Assembly (NCBI GenBank): GCA_028023455.1
Contig: JAQFVV010000031.1
Span: 4,282,001-4,346,000, forward strand
Direction of reading: 5' to 3'
DNA: 64,000 bases
DNA from: Epiperipatus broadwayi
Taxonomy: Eukaryota; Onychophora; Udeonychophora; Euonychophora; Peripatidae
Shown one piece after another: positions 24,105 through 36,401 of the stretch. The first letter of the stretch is position 1, and every line of letters starts with the position of its first letter. Under the pieces are notes generated by a model that searched no databases, was not told the DNA's origin, and was given only the letters and a program-made list of their open reading frames with translations. The position numbers and the translations under genes were made by a program.

Positions 24105-25388
24105 GAAGCAGTCGATGTCTAATCATCATCGAGCTTCATGCTTCACCATCTACACTAACCTCCTGTGGGGCCTGCAATTCAGATCTCACCATAAATATAT
24201 GCCATTCACCCACACACTGTATACATAATGATTAGAGAAATTAGTAAAATTAATTATATTTATTAAAGTGAAACAGTAGTTTGCGTGATGCATATATATA
24301 TATATGAACGAAGCAATAATTCTATTAATATTTATTGCTGAAAATTAGACATTTTGTTAGATAAATTGTAAATATCTTTTTATATATTTGTATTTAATTA
24401 AACTATTGGAATGTAACAACAAAAAAAAATGGGGGATGCTCGAAATACTGAAATAATCTTTATCTAGATTCGGATCGTTTTCATTAATTAAAATTTATAA
24501 ATCTTAATTAAAATCACAAGCAATTCTGTTGTTAGTTGTTTTCAAATCTTTAAAAATATATCAAATTGTATTTCGAGCCTTATCCGTTTTAAAAATATTT
24601 TGCTAATTAAATGTTGTTTTTTATTTAATCAAGAGATTACAGAGATAGTTGTGGGCAACTGAAATTGCATTCTTGGAGGGATTAAAAAGTGTATAAAAGG
24701 ACCTACAGGACAAAAGAAGTCAGTTTTTAGTCAGTTGAGTTCAGTGGAGTTTTAGTAGAGTGTAGTTACTTTTCAGTGGAGTTAGTTTAGTTACTTTCAG
24801 TAAAATAAATTTTAAGAAGCCAACACCAATTCTGCGCTATGAAGTTTGAGTAGTGGAATCTTTCACCTTTCTCTCGGAGAACTATCTATCTGTCTGCTTG
24901 CTGCCGCCATGTTCCATCCATCTGACCGGCCGTATATGATGACCCAACTGATTGACTGCTTATTCTACATCTACTTGCTATGCGGAGGTAACCTCATGTA
25001 ATATAGAGCTGCCTTAATATGTAAATTCCTTTTGTAGTTTCTAATAAGATGTAGTTAAACCTTTGTATTTTAATTCAGATATTAATTTATAAGTTTCTGC
25101 TAATTTTACTCTTAAATTCTCTCTCTGTAATCCCTTACTAATATAATGTATTTTTAACTTACCTTTAACGCTTGAACTCATATATATAATTTTGTGCGGC
25201 TCCATTTAGATTTTATGTATTTCTTTAATGTATAGATATAATTTATTTTCTTTAATATGCCAAAAATCATCAAATTTGCGAGTTTGGAAAAGGGGGAAAA
25301 TAATTGTTTAATTTGGAAAGAAGCGGGGCTTCATTTAAAACCTATCCATAAAGTTTTGTTTATATTAAATAGAAATTGCTCGCGAAAG
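24105..25388 (+). mobile_element. LTR-like or promoter-bearing insertion
   Basis: This block is absent from the corresponding place in the repeat copy at 34,550. It retains CpGs and contains a sharp core promoter: TATAAAAG at 24,692-24,699 with an arthropod-type initiator TCAGTT at 24,720-24,725, the A falling 30 bases downstream of the TATA start. After that come purine/T-rich repeats of a cagttgag/cagtggag type and an AATAAA at about 24,803. A solo LTR of a gypsy-type retrotransposon would look like this, possibly beginning near TGTAACAAC at 24,414. I could not fix both ends or a short target duplication, so a host promoter remains possible. Confidence 0.45.
24692..24725 (+). promoter_or_regulatory. 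TATA box plus initiator
   Basis: TATAAAAG at 24,692-24,699 and TCAGTT at 24,720-24,725 are spaced as in a focused RNA polymerase II promoter of the arthropod kind. The transcript would run rightwards. No coding frame follows within the block. Confidence 0.5.
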
Positions 25389-25539
25389 AACTCATGTAAT
25401 TGGTCATAACGACTTGTTATTTATCATTAATGTAAAAGTTTCCAAATTGAAGCATTGTACATTATCACAACCTAAGCACAGTTAACTTCCAAAAAAATAC
25501 AAATTCTGACATGTTAAAAAAAAATGTATCTAATGCATT

Positions 25540-26263
25540 CTATAATAATAATCAGAAAATAATAATAGATTCTTTACTACAGCTATGTAATCAATATTAA
25601 TTTTATACATAAAAAGCTTTTTTCAGCACCAGCTTTGGTGCCCTTTTCAAATGTTACTAATCTATTTAACATTAATGAATTATTTCTGACATAAAACCAT
25701 CCAGTGTCCAATAATGGAATTAAAATAAACAATAATAATATAAATAATTAAAACAAATCAAAACCCTCATATATAAATTCAATAATTACAAAATAATTGA
25801 CTATATCATAACAATATGTTAAATAAATATTACATGCATTTTTTATACAATTATATATATCTTATATAATTTTCCATTCGTTTTCAATCAACCAATTATT
25901 AGCCAAATTTTTAGAAATCTTGTAAATATCCATACAATTATCTAAATTATTTTTATTGTAGTATGTTTCATATATTTGTCTTCTTTTTGGATCTTTGATG
26001 AAATTTAAATATTTAATACTTTTTGTAGCATCTATTCTATAGCCATATTTCAAGTAATGAATATATAATGCAGATTTATCATCTCTTCTTTTAATGGCAT
26101 TATTATGTTCTTTGGCTCTTATCTCTAATTGTTTTCCAATATGCCCAATGTAAATCATTTTACAAATTCCACATGTAATTTTATATACAATTCCTTTTTT
26201 GTACTGTAAGTTATCCCTTAATCTATAATTGTCTATTAATTTATCAAGATTCTGTGTTTGCAT
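25540..26263 (-). mobile_element. Penelope-like element D, 3' part with intact GIY-YIG frame
   Basis: This is an insertion relative to the repeat copy at 34.7 kb. It holds the GIY-YIG frame (25,862-26,263) and a 3' region with a GGCACC...GGTGCT hairpin followed by GAAA (about 25,655-25,630). No RT remains upstream of the frame on the minus strand, where the repeat sequence resumes. Either a strongly 5'-truncated Penelope-like element or a deletion of the rest in the other copy would explain it. Confidence 0.6.
25862..26263 (-). CDS. GIY-YIG endonuclease domain frame (133 codons)
   Basis: This is an uninterrupted frame from an ATG at 26,263. Residues about 25-55 read GIVYKITCGICKMIYIG followed by EIRAKEH, giving the GIV-Y and Y-I-G halves, the CxxC pair found between them in Penelope-type endonucleases, and the catalytic Arg. 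A later E in RRQIYETYY and NKNN supply the acidic and Asn positions. In complete elements this domain is the C-terminus of the reverse transcriptase protein and nicks the target DNA. It is the only mobile-element frame here without stops, yet it lacks an RT, so it is probably a recent fragment rather than a stand-alone gene. A domesticated endonuclease cannot be excluded. Confidence 0.7.
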   Translation of the reverse strand: MQTQNLDKLIDNYRLRDNLQYKKGIVYKITCGICKMIYIGHIGKQLEIRAKEHNNAIKRRDDKSALYIHYLKYGYRIDATKSIKYLNFIKDPKRRQIYETYYNKNNLDNCMDIYKISKNLANNWLIENEWKII

Positions 26264-27299
26264 ATTGTAATCAATATTTAAGGTTGTTTTTTTTTTACAA
26301 TATATACTATGCAGATCTAAATAAATAGTATTTTATATACAAATATACTAGCTGTGGGGGCTTTTTTGGGGCATGAAATGTCACATTTTATTAAGCACTG
26401 TAGACATTTTCTTGAAATTAGTTAGAAATTTTTCAAATAGTGGAGAATGTTTATTACAGCAGGGATACAAGTTATTAAGATAAAAATTAAAGCCATAAAT
26501 CTTTTTCAATTTATTTGTATTGCATTTTTATCATACAAAATTTATTATTAATTGCATAATGCATGAAATCATTTACACATTTTTTTAATCGAAAACACAT
26601 TATTAGTTTTGATTTAAATGAAATTAGCATTCATAAAGATTTTAATCCAAAACTGATTGACTGAATATTTTAGCTAATATTTATACTGTACATAATTTAA
26701 AATTAAATATTAATAGTTTATGACCAAAGTTTATTTTTAGTTTTATGCTGAATGAAATTTGCATTTTTTTTTTGGTGGTACTATATTTTTTTACATTTGC
26801 ATTAAAGTCCACCGTTGCTTTGGATGTGTTGTTTTTACTTAGATTTAGTAACTTTTGATTAGATAAAGTTGATTATTAATTTCATAAATCATGAAATTAT
26901 CACCCTCACCCCCTTTTTTGCTGAAAATATTTTAGATTTACAATAATATTTTAATTTACTTGAAAAGTTTTAATTTAAAATTAATTGATTGAATATATGC
27001 ACAATTAAAATTAATTATTATAACAGATGCAAGATCTGAGGTATTTGAAATTAAAACTTTTGTTAACAAGGATGTATACTTGCTTCAATATTCTTTTCAA
27101 TTTTTATGAAATTTATCTTTGGAATTTTTTATAGGTAGCTTAATAAAACAGGAATCATAATAAACAAGTTTTATTGTGGATTTTTTTAATTTGAATCGAT
27201 TAAAACAACTTCATATTCTAGAATTCTGGATTTGCAGTACGCTGATAGTATATATATAAGCACTTTAAATTGCTGTGTGAAGAAGCTGTTAATGGCAAA

Positions 27300-29095
27300 C
27301 AATCAAAATAAATCAATGTAGGCTAAGCACTTTCAAGGCGTTATCCCTCATAATCATAGCAAAAATAGATTTTAAATCAGTGATGTGTTATTGTTAAATG
27401 GTAATGTATGCATATGTAAATTAGTCAACTTGTCCATTTTCAGAGATAGCGAAGCATGTGTCACACCTATTAATAGCATTATTGTCATTGGTGATAAAAT
27501 ACACTTCTTTTATGTTCCTTTTGCAGTCATTAGTTTCAGTGCACACAATTTTGGGGTTGGATGGTTCGAACCCATGACCGGCCTGCTTGTCATATTCAAG
27601 AAATATTGAAAGGTCATTGTTTTTTGTTCTGAGCAGCTCTATTATTGGCAGTGGCCTTAGTTTCCCCGTAGTATGTGGCACTGCATCTGGCCTGAGGGCA
27701 TGAAATGCTATATACAACCTGGGGGGTTTGTGTTGGGTCACTTTTGTTCTTCGCATTATTGATAAATCTGTTTTGTATTGGGTGTGTGTGAAAGGCAACT
27801 TTAAATTCATTAGATAAAGTTTTTGTTAACTGTTTAGATACTTTGGGGATGTAAGGGAGGGTGATTTGAGGTTTAACTTTAGTAGTGTTGTTAGTTGTTG
27901 ATTTTTCACAAAATTGATCAATCGTCTTGGTAATCAATCTGTAGCTAAAATCGACACTTAATAGGTCTCTGATGTAGCTTGACATATTAGCCTTCCTATC
28001 AGCCTGTAACTTACATAAATTTTGATTCCTAAATAAAAATGCATTCAGACTAGTGAATTTATGTGAAGTAGGCGAATTACAGTTTAGGTGGGTGAATCCT
28101 CTGACTCCGAGAGGTTGATGGTCATGCAGTAATGCAGAACTCTGCCTTCTTTATGGACTAGCAAATGCAAATATTTTAGTTTCTGCAATTTATTCTCCCA
28201 GGTGGTATTAACAATTAAATTAGTTTGCAGCTGTATCTGTCTTATTTTGAATGTTCATGATTATATTTCTTGGAGCTGCAATGAACACATCATCAACATA
28301 ATGAGAGTATATTAATCCAGGAGTATTAGCCTGGTATTTAGAGAGACAATTTGCTTTTCGAAGAAATTTAAAAATATGCTAGAGATTACCCCACTTAAGG
28401 GAAGACCCATCAACCAACCATCTCTCATGCCATACCATTTACTCTTAAACATCGTGAAAATGTGATTGTCTAACCATGTAACGAAGGCTAGAATAAAGTT
28501 TATGCATTCAGCTGGACAATGATTACTTATTAATTCTTTGTGAACAATGTCGATTGACCACTTCCTATTAATCGATCCGTATAATTCTGTCACATTCATG
28601 CTTGCAATTTCAAAATCCTGATCCATTTCTGTATTCTTAATTTTTCTAACGAATTCAAAGGAAGACTTAATTGTGTAGTCGCCAAAACCTACACTATCAA
28701 CTAAACACTGGTTGACTAACTTGGAAGTTTCAAAGTAATGGATGCCTCCAAAATCTAGCATCAGTCTTAAAGGCTTGTCAGGTTTATATAGCTTTGAGTT
28801 AGCAAACATCCTTGGCTGCCTGGTGGCAGATGGTTATATGCGGTAATATTCTGCCCTAGAAATGCTTTAGTTTTGTAAGCTCTGAGAATTGGTGAAATAA
28901 ATTTCTCTCTATTGAGCTTGTTGTTGAAATTTTCCACTAAATTAAATTTTAAATTTCTAATTTGAGTCATTATTTTTTTCTTTATAATCCAAAAGCATGA
29001 ACTTGTTGCCTTTGTCTTCTTTAATACATATGATGTTGTTAGTTTCCAGGAAATGTTTGGTATTTTTAATGTTGGTGTTCCAGCAATCAAATCTC
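27300..29095 (-). mobile_element. Penelope-like element C (RT with intact YVDD, frameshifted)
   Basis: On the minus strand the first conserved block ICIKEDKGNKFMLLD is readable near 29,045-29,000, followed by REKFISPILRAYK. After a shift, a 165-codon stretch (28,809-28,312) gives KLYKPDKPLRLMLDFGGIHYF, VTELYGSINRKWS and the WLMGLPLSGV block. A further shift leads to HYVDDVFIAAP with the metal-binding YVDD at 28,283-28,300. Next comes ETSY-type thumb sequence to 27,614, which includes the GIY-YIG start (VVYSISCPQ, TYYGETK). The C-terminal endonuclease part (CKRNIKEVYFITNDNN) ends at a stop at 27,421. It shares its 3' flank with element B. The 5' end is cut at about 29,095, exactly where a LINE in the other orientation starts. 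It is inactive. Confidence 0.85.
27322..27360 (-). ncRNA. Possible degenerate hammerhead in the 3' region of Penelope-like element C
   Basis: On the minus strand GCTATGATTATGAGG runs into a small hairpin, then CCTT, GAAA and GTGCTTAGC. GCTA and TAGC could form an outer stem. It corresponds to 19,981-20,026 of element B. CTGATGA is not intact in either. Confidence 0.35.
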
Positions 29096-29930
29096 ACATA
29101 CATATGCTGATGATTGTGCTATTTTTTTTTCCCATTTTAAAAGATGATTTGCAGAATGTTCTTAATGTTTTTGAATTCAGCTTATAAAGAACTCAGTTTA
29201 TTAATTAATATTCAAATAACTAATTCTTTATCAGGCAATGAGGAAGAAAAATCCTCAATAACTTTTAGCATGGAAAGTTATTAACTTGAAAATATAAACC
29301 AGTTTAAATATCTTGGTAGTTTTTTAAATAGAAAAGTGGAATTACATGTTGAGATATAAGACAGAATCCAATGTGATGCTGCTACAATTAAGTTATAGCT
29401 GTATATAAGCTGTTATTTTATCAAATTTATTATTTGATGTAAAATTTGGACATTTTATCAGCACAATATAAGTTTCACTAAAGGGCTCTCCTTAAAATTT
29501 TTAAAATATAATGTCAAGATCAAAAAACTAATCAACATGTTCTTCAGTTTGCTGAAAATCCACAAATTGTAAAATCACATCTTCATTGAATTGTATATGT
29601 AAAATAAATGAACATTGGAAGACTTCCTAAAAAAGTGTTTTATGGTGAACTTGAACTTAGGTTTTATAAGAATGGTAGTTCCCACTTACATTACAATGAT
29701 TATTTCAAAGACATTCCATTGGAAAAATATGGCAGAGAATAGAATATATTGGAGAGTTAAAATTAGATAGTGTTGAAATATATCAAAAGAGAAGTTTTTT
29801 GCTAAGAAAATTAAAAGAACCAATATCGAGTAAAGAAAAAAATGGGCCATCCTGTTCTATATGTGGATATATTTGTGTTTCACAGATTGGTTTCCATAGT
29901 CACTGCAAAACTTATTTTTAGAATATTTTC
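29096..29930 (+). mobile_element. 5'-truncated LINE, RT catalytic motif to C-terminal zinc finger
   Basis: It begins right at the active site: YADDCAI at 29,103-29,123. FKYLGSFLNRKVELHVEI (about 29,305-29,355) follows, with DRIQCDAATIKL after one stop, as in the thumb region of this LINE type. Fragments of the C-terminal third come next, with many stops. Near the end SCSICGYICVSQIGFHSH (29,850 to about 29,905) matches the C2H2-like finger that closes a widespread invertebrate non-LTR family. The last His of the usual finger is Tyr here. A 14-base C run lies just after (29,936-29,949). It is a dead copy whose 5' truncation at YADD is typical of incomplete reverse transcription. Confidence 0.8.
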
Positions 29931-29949
29931 TCTGCCCCCCCCCCCCCCC

Positions 29950-32900
29950 GGAGTTGGAATGGCCATACTCATTTGTGAGTGACTGTTTATTATTATTTTA
30001 AAATGCTATTACTAATTTAACAATGCTGGACTAACTTAGTTCTTAATACAGTGTTATCCAAAAGCTAAATGTATATTCATTTAATTAATAGAGTGGATGA
30101 ATGAATATCCAAAATGAATATAAAATTGGTGAATATTTATATTCAAAAGAATAAGATATAAAAATATATAAAAAAAATTCAATACTGAATATTAACAGAA
30201 ATTTATATCTTAAAATACCTCCATGTTTTTTACTTTTTTAAATGCCCTTTATCTACATAGTCTTAACTCCATCATCATTATTATTGAGATATTAAAAATG
30301 ATGGAATGAAATATGAGTGAAAAATATCATTTTCTTAATCTTCTTTTCTAGTCCTAACTATTTTTAAATAATAAATTAATGTTTTTTACAAATTTATAAT
30401 CTAATTAATAGTTTTGAAGTACATTATTTATAAGGAAGGTTGAGCTTTTAATTTCTTTCACATCAAATCCTGTTAGGAAGACCTGATGTTTAATTTATTT
30501 TGTTAGTGTTTTTTAATGAGTTAATTTGTATTAATAAATACCATTTTTCAAAATTAAGATTTTAAATAGTCTTTTTTTATTGATTTCAAACAATTTAAAT
30601 TTTGTCTCATATATAGATGTAACATTAATTAATGAATTTAATGTGTGCAGTTAATTTGATTGAGGAAAATCCTGTGACCTATGTATATATACCCTTTCAT
30701 ATAAAACTTTTTTGGAAGATGTCTATAGAAATGTGTAAATAATTATTAACAATGCCAATAAATCTAATTTATCTTGAAGTGTTGCTCACTTCATTTTAAC
30801 AGCAAAATGTATTATATAGATGAAAATGAATTTACCACATTCAACAGTCAAGTTTGACTTAACTTGAATGTGTTACCAATATTTAATTCTCAAAAATATA
30901 ACAATATCCTATTTATATAATGACAATTAGGCTAATGTCTTAAATTGTAAGTAAGTTCAACATGTAATTGTGTACATTAGCATTTTTAAGAGCTCTTAAA
31001 TTTAGCAGCAGTTTGCAAAATCTCAATTGTTGATCCCATTTTTTTATCCTGTTCTTATCTAAGATCTAATTTGTTGTAAAACTGCTTGATTTAAGAATCA
31101 CATAACTTCAAAAATGGAGCATTATAACCAACCAATCTTTATGCGTAAATCAAATCAAACTTCAGTTAATAATTTGACTTAGTAATGTAAAATATGATTG
31201 CTAGATCAAATTTTGCAATAGTTAAATGCTTGGAAAGATAATATTAAAGATTTATGATTTTCTAGATGCAGTCTTCACATATACAAATATATTTTACATA
31301 ACTTAAGAAAATGATTATGCCTTTTTAAAAAAATAAACAATTGAAATTAATCTAGAATTGCAGAATTTGGCTAAAAAATATATAGAAAAAACATTTTAAC
31401 TCTGAGCAATAACCCTTCAGCATGAAAATTCTTTGAGGCTAATGATTCAGTCATAATCATTTTTGCCATCAGAATTTTAGTTTTGGAAGAATAATTTACC
31501 ATGACCTAGAACTTAATTCTAAAGAATGAGCTTGCCAAAACTTTGGAAAAAATTTTAGAATGTCAGTTTCAATTTTGAAAAATCCATAGTCCAGAATCTT
31601 TAAAAATATGTGCAGATTTTAATATCTGAACAAAAAAAAATCCCAAACAAAAGTTAGCTATTTTTTTTTTATTAATAGAAAAGTAAAAAAATAAAAAATA
31701 CTACTTGCAACATTCTGTTTAATGGTAGGATGGCAAATCAATTGGGAAAATCATTAAGAATTTGAAGAGAGTAGTGCAAATTCATAATAACAGTTAGGAG
31801 TTATGAGGTGATTCACTTTTTATATCTATCCAAAGCAGAATCTTTGTATATTTTTTAAAATGTGAATTGATTTATATTGATTTCCAATGGAAAACTAGTG
31901 ATTTGATGTGACTTGTGGTAGTAATGACTCCAGAATGGTTGTTTGTAATAACTGTTATCAATGACTTCTCTATACTTGTAATAGTGAGTAAATTGAAATT
32001 TTTGTAGCAGTACAAATTAGTCATAATCTTTTTTTTAAAAAAAAAAATCGATGATATGACAACAATTCGGACATGCTATTGGAAGTAACTCTCCATCATA
32101 TAAAGTTTGCAATTCATATTTTAACTGATCATCTGGAGTAAATAATTGAATATAATTTCCACTTGGCTTAATGAATTAAATTATGAAGAAAATGAAAACC
32201 TATATTTGATTTTTTCAATTATTTCATTTATGCTTATATTCTTAAAAGTTGAATCTCTTGAGTTATGCTCAAGAACATTGCCTTATAGTAGTTAATGCAT
32301 TTGTCTATCATGTCCATATTTGCATGTTTTAAAGCTGAGGCAGATTTTGAAATTTTTTCAGGTGGATAGGATTCCTCCTCTCTCCGATATAGTTGACTCA
32401 TAGCTAAGATAGGTAATGCCTAAGAAATTGGTCAGTAAAGCTGTAGTTTACTCCCCTGTGGAAATATTCAGGAGCACTATGTGTAAAGCTAGTTAAACGT
32501 GTTTTATTTATAAAAAAATTTCTTTTTAAGAATTTATATGTAGTTTTTTTTAAATATATGTGTATATAGGACATATAACACAAGCGTGCAAAAAGAAATG
32601 TTTTTAGAAATTATATTGAACTTTATCCAAGTTGAAAAATCATATCAAATATTTCAAATGTAAGATTTTTTTTTTTCAATTGATATATATATGCTTGTCT
32701 TGGGAATTCGATCTTTTGAGAGGGCCGAACTATTGATTTAGATGACTAATGACCTATATACGTCTATTGTTAAGAAATGAGATAAAATTCAAGTACATGA
32801 AATAATTTTTTCTTTCAATTTCTGTATGTGTTTAATAACACCTTTACATTTATATCAAACATGATTTAAATATCTTAAATATTTGCGCAATGATCTCAGA

Positions 32901-33240
32901 CATAAATCTTTGAATTTCTTGAAAGTTTGTGAGCAGTAAATTCTTTTTAGTTTTATTATTATGATTAATTAAGTATTAATTCAAATGTTTCAAATAAGAC
33001 TTATTTAAACTGAAGATTTAATTGTGTTAATATTTTTTGAGACAAGGTTGTATGATTTAAATTTTATAGTAGTAAGATTGTATGACTGTGAACATTTTTT
33101 GGTCTTTTTAGTAAACCGTTAAATAGTTATATTTTGCTTTTTACTTGATCATTTCAAATGATTGATAATATTTGTGTAATAATAACTAAACTTCACGAGA
33201 GTGAAAACTGTGTAAATAAGATTAATGATTTGTCATCAGG
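29950..33240. other. AT-rich sequence without recognised features
   Basis: Both strands were scanned. No frame, tRNA-like fold or repeat copy was recognised. 32,330-32,480 is slightly less AT-rich but unassigned. Confidence 0.45.
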
Positions 33241-33253
33241 AATACTAGCCACT

Positions 33254-33281
33254 GTGTGTCCGTGTGTGTGTGTGTGTGTGT
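33254..33281. repeat. (GT)n microsatellite
   Basis: An imperfect then perfect run of GT dinucleotides, likely length-polymorphic. Confidence 0.9.
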
Positions 33282-33829
33282 AATTACATTATTGAATCTT
33301 GCTGGGAAGTTCAATGAATGTTCTGTCTAATATTCATGATCTGCTGATTAATTTCAACATTATTCTTCTTTATAACTTTACTAATAAATATTTAAATTTT
33401 ATTTGATTTTTTTAAACTTTTTTTTCTTGGAGGAGGAAGAAGGGCTTATTGTTAATGAATATGAATTAGACAAACATAAATTGAATTTGCTATCTTTTAT
33501 CTTATATGCAATCTATGATAAATTTTAATCTTTCTTCTTATTATAGTTATAAAGAGAACATTTTATCTTTATTGTCTTTTTTTGTTTTTGTCTTGCTTTT
33601 TTTTTTCTATTTGTTTTATCTATTTTATTTATTTTTTATCTTATACTAAAATCTATATTGTACAGATATAAGTTTGCTGACAGTTGATGGCAATTATCAG
33701 TAATAAAGCATTTTAAACTCTAAATGAAAGTAGCAGTAACTTATTTCAATATTATTACAGTAAATTGAAATTTTTATAAATAGAATTGTTTTTATGTATC
33801 TCCTGTAGTTGATATCATATAATAACAAT

Positions 33830-35400
33830 ATATACATCTTTATCTGCTTAGTGAGAACAACTTAATTAAAACAAGAAGATTGTATAAAAAGCAAGGAATT
33901 ATAATGCCTTTCTATGGAAAAAAATTAGCTCATTCCTGAGGATAAAAATTATGTCATAAATTGTTAATATTGTATTAACAAACAATTTAGCATATATAGT
34001 AATTTTCAAAAGCCTAACATATATGTGTATTATGCAGATATGCTCTTAATGTAGGCAAGCTATTGCAACTTTAATCCACGTAAAAAGGGGGAAAAAACAC
34101 TCAGCTTAAAGTTACTCTTTCTTATAATTCATCCATTCAGCATTCATCATCATTCAGTATTCTGAGTTATCAATTGTGTATTCTAAGGGTTTATCATTTT
34201 CTTTTAAATCCTTTAATGAATGATCATGGGTTTTTTGAAGGAGTACAACAAGTATTGATAGGTGATGATCTCTAGCAGCATATTATATGGTCTCATTTGT
34301 TGATTTAAGGCATTTTTAATTTTAATATTCCAATTGAAAATATATATGGTTGTCTGGTCTTTTTTTTTCTTGTATGAATAGAAAAAAGAATAGAGAGTAA
34401 AGATCGCAGTTGACAGTTTTATATATCTTCCATGAAATTAGTAAATTTTGCAGTGAAAAAAGCCCATACTGACCTTTCTTTTTTTTTTTCTAATTCATAA
34501 TCTTATTTATGTGAAATTATTTAGAATTTAAAAAGCACTGCTTAATAATATCTTACTTACCTGTACTATTGTGACCATAAAGGTTTGTTATTTATTAACA
34601 ATGTAAGAGTAGCCAAATTATAGAAATATCCATTACAGAATTGTAAACACATTGTTAATTTGAAAAAATAAAAATTCTAAAATATTATAAAAGAAAAAAA
34701 TGTATCTAGTGCATTCTGTGCTTGCATATTATAATCAATATTTAAGGCATTTTTTAACAATATGTATTTTTTTTTTTTTTTTGGCAATAAGATGTTGCAT
34801 TTTATTAAGTGCAGCAGCCATTATTTTTGAGATGACTGAGATTTTTTGAGTAGTGCATTATATGTGAAGGCAGAGATGCAGACTATTTCAATTTGTTTGT
34901 ATTGCATTTTTATGTAACAAAATTTATTATTAACTGCATGAAATTATGCTCATATTTTTTTAACTGCAAATGCATATACTAATAGTTTCCATTTGATAGA
35001 AATTAACAGTAATAAAGATTTTAATCCATAATTGATTGACTTTATACTTTAGCTAATATTTATACTAAAGACAATTTAAAATTAAATTTTAATAGTATAT
35101 GAGTAAATTTATTTTTAGTTTTATGCTGAATGAAATTTTCAATTTTTTTTTATTTCTATATTTTTATATATTAGCAATAATGTTCGCTAATTTCTGAAAT
35201 AACTTATGAGATGTTTTAAAATCAAACAAGTAGATTAAATATTATTTTTATTTTAGATTTAGTAATTTTTAATCTTATAAAGTTCATTCTTACTAGTGTA
35301 ATTCATGGAATCATATTTTTTTTCAAAATAACAATTATGATATCTAAATGCCAATATGATGAACATAATTTTTGCTGAAGTCAAATAAAGTTTTTAAAAA
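33830..35400. repeat. Large diverged repeat, copy 2 (partner at 22,870-27,010)
   Basis: It shares the ordered blocks described for copy 1 but lacks the LTR-like block and the GIY-YIG element, and I cannot read transposase in it. The junction where the GIY-YIG block is absent lies near 34,716 (cattctgtgcttgcatatta) and that of the LTR-like block near 34,550. It serves as a natural reference for what was inserted in, or lost from, copy 1. Confidence 0.6.
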
Positions 35401-36400
35401 TTTTCAACCATAAAAGTGAGTGAATGCAGTATACAGTTAAACTACTGTACACATTTTAGAATTTAATACTGTATTAATATATTTGGTTGTAGCACTTCAT
35501 CAAAATATGATTTTAATTATTTATGATACTAAATGGAACACTTTTTGGTTTTATAATCATGAATGATGAAAATCTTTACTTTGAATATGTCATTAATAAA
35601 GTATAGATTGTTTTGCAAGGACCTTGGATGAAAAGTAAATAAAATACTATATTGTACATTAATCATATTTTGAGTTTATAATCAAAATATTGTATACAGC
35701 ACTGTAATATTGTGCATTATAAATAAACTCTACTGTACAATTTCAGCATGAAAGTCACTATATTGCGTTTGGATGATCTCATAGCTTCAATAATTATCTT
35801 ATATCATCATCAGTCTTACAAAATGGCCACCAAACTTTTTTTGAAATTTTTTTGTAAAATCGTTATAGTAAATAATCGATTGTAAATCAAAATAGTAGAT
35901 ACAAATTAATGATGATTGCTATTGTGAATCCTTCCATAAAGACCAAGCACTAAGTGGGGTATAGGTCAATTTACAAAAAATAAATTTTACTGATATCAAA
36001 CAAAGAAACAACATTATCTTAGTAGAAAAATGCAAAAATATTGAAAACTTAAATAATGGATTTGAATAACCTAACAATATAATTTTTGATATTGGATAAT
36101 AAATAGTAAATATGTATTCATAGAATAGAAAATAAATAAAATTTAGTCCATTCCAGATACAACTATTTGAAAGAGAATCCATATATTTTTTGAGCTGGTT
36201 TTTTAGTTCGTTTATTGGTATTTTACAATTCTGCTCTAAACAAGTTATCTAAATATTTTCAAAATAAAGTATAGACTGGTGTTATTTTTATTGATCTAAT
36301 CAACAAGTTATAACTTTTTGGATAAGTGGTTTTCCAAAAAAAAAAAAAGCTCTAAAATTTTTCAATGCAGGAAAACTATTAATTTGCAGAACAAAATGCT
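35400..36400. other. AT-rich sequence without recognised genes
   Basis: The longest open stretch (35,919-36,182, minus) has no recognised domain and its base composition matches the surrounding non-coding DNA. I do not call it a gene. Confidence 0.4.
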
Positions 36401-36401
36401 T

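Larger units (their letters stand above)
22870..27010. repeat. Large diverged repeat, copy 1 (partner at 33,830-35,400)
   Basis: Several blocks occur in the same order and orientation at 33,830-35,400: 22,900-23,140 with 33,840-34,110; about 23,816 with 34,326 (attccaattgaaaat); 24,000-24,105 with 34,450-34,550; 25,390-25,540 with 34,560-34,715; and 26,255-27,000 with 34,730-35,300. Copy 1 has extra material between blocks: an LTR-like promoter block (about 24,105-25,388) and the GIY-YIG element (about 25,540-26,255). Copy 2 therefore looks like a version without these insertions. The repeat includes a Tigger transposase relic, so its core may be a long Tigger-type DNA transposon. Confidence 0.6.

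Noticed and set aside
35919-36182. 87-codon minus-strand open stretch rich in hydrophobic residues as a membrane protein
   Set aside because: AT-rich DNA gives Phe/Ile/Leu/Tyr runs by chance; no family match and no supporting signals.
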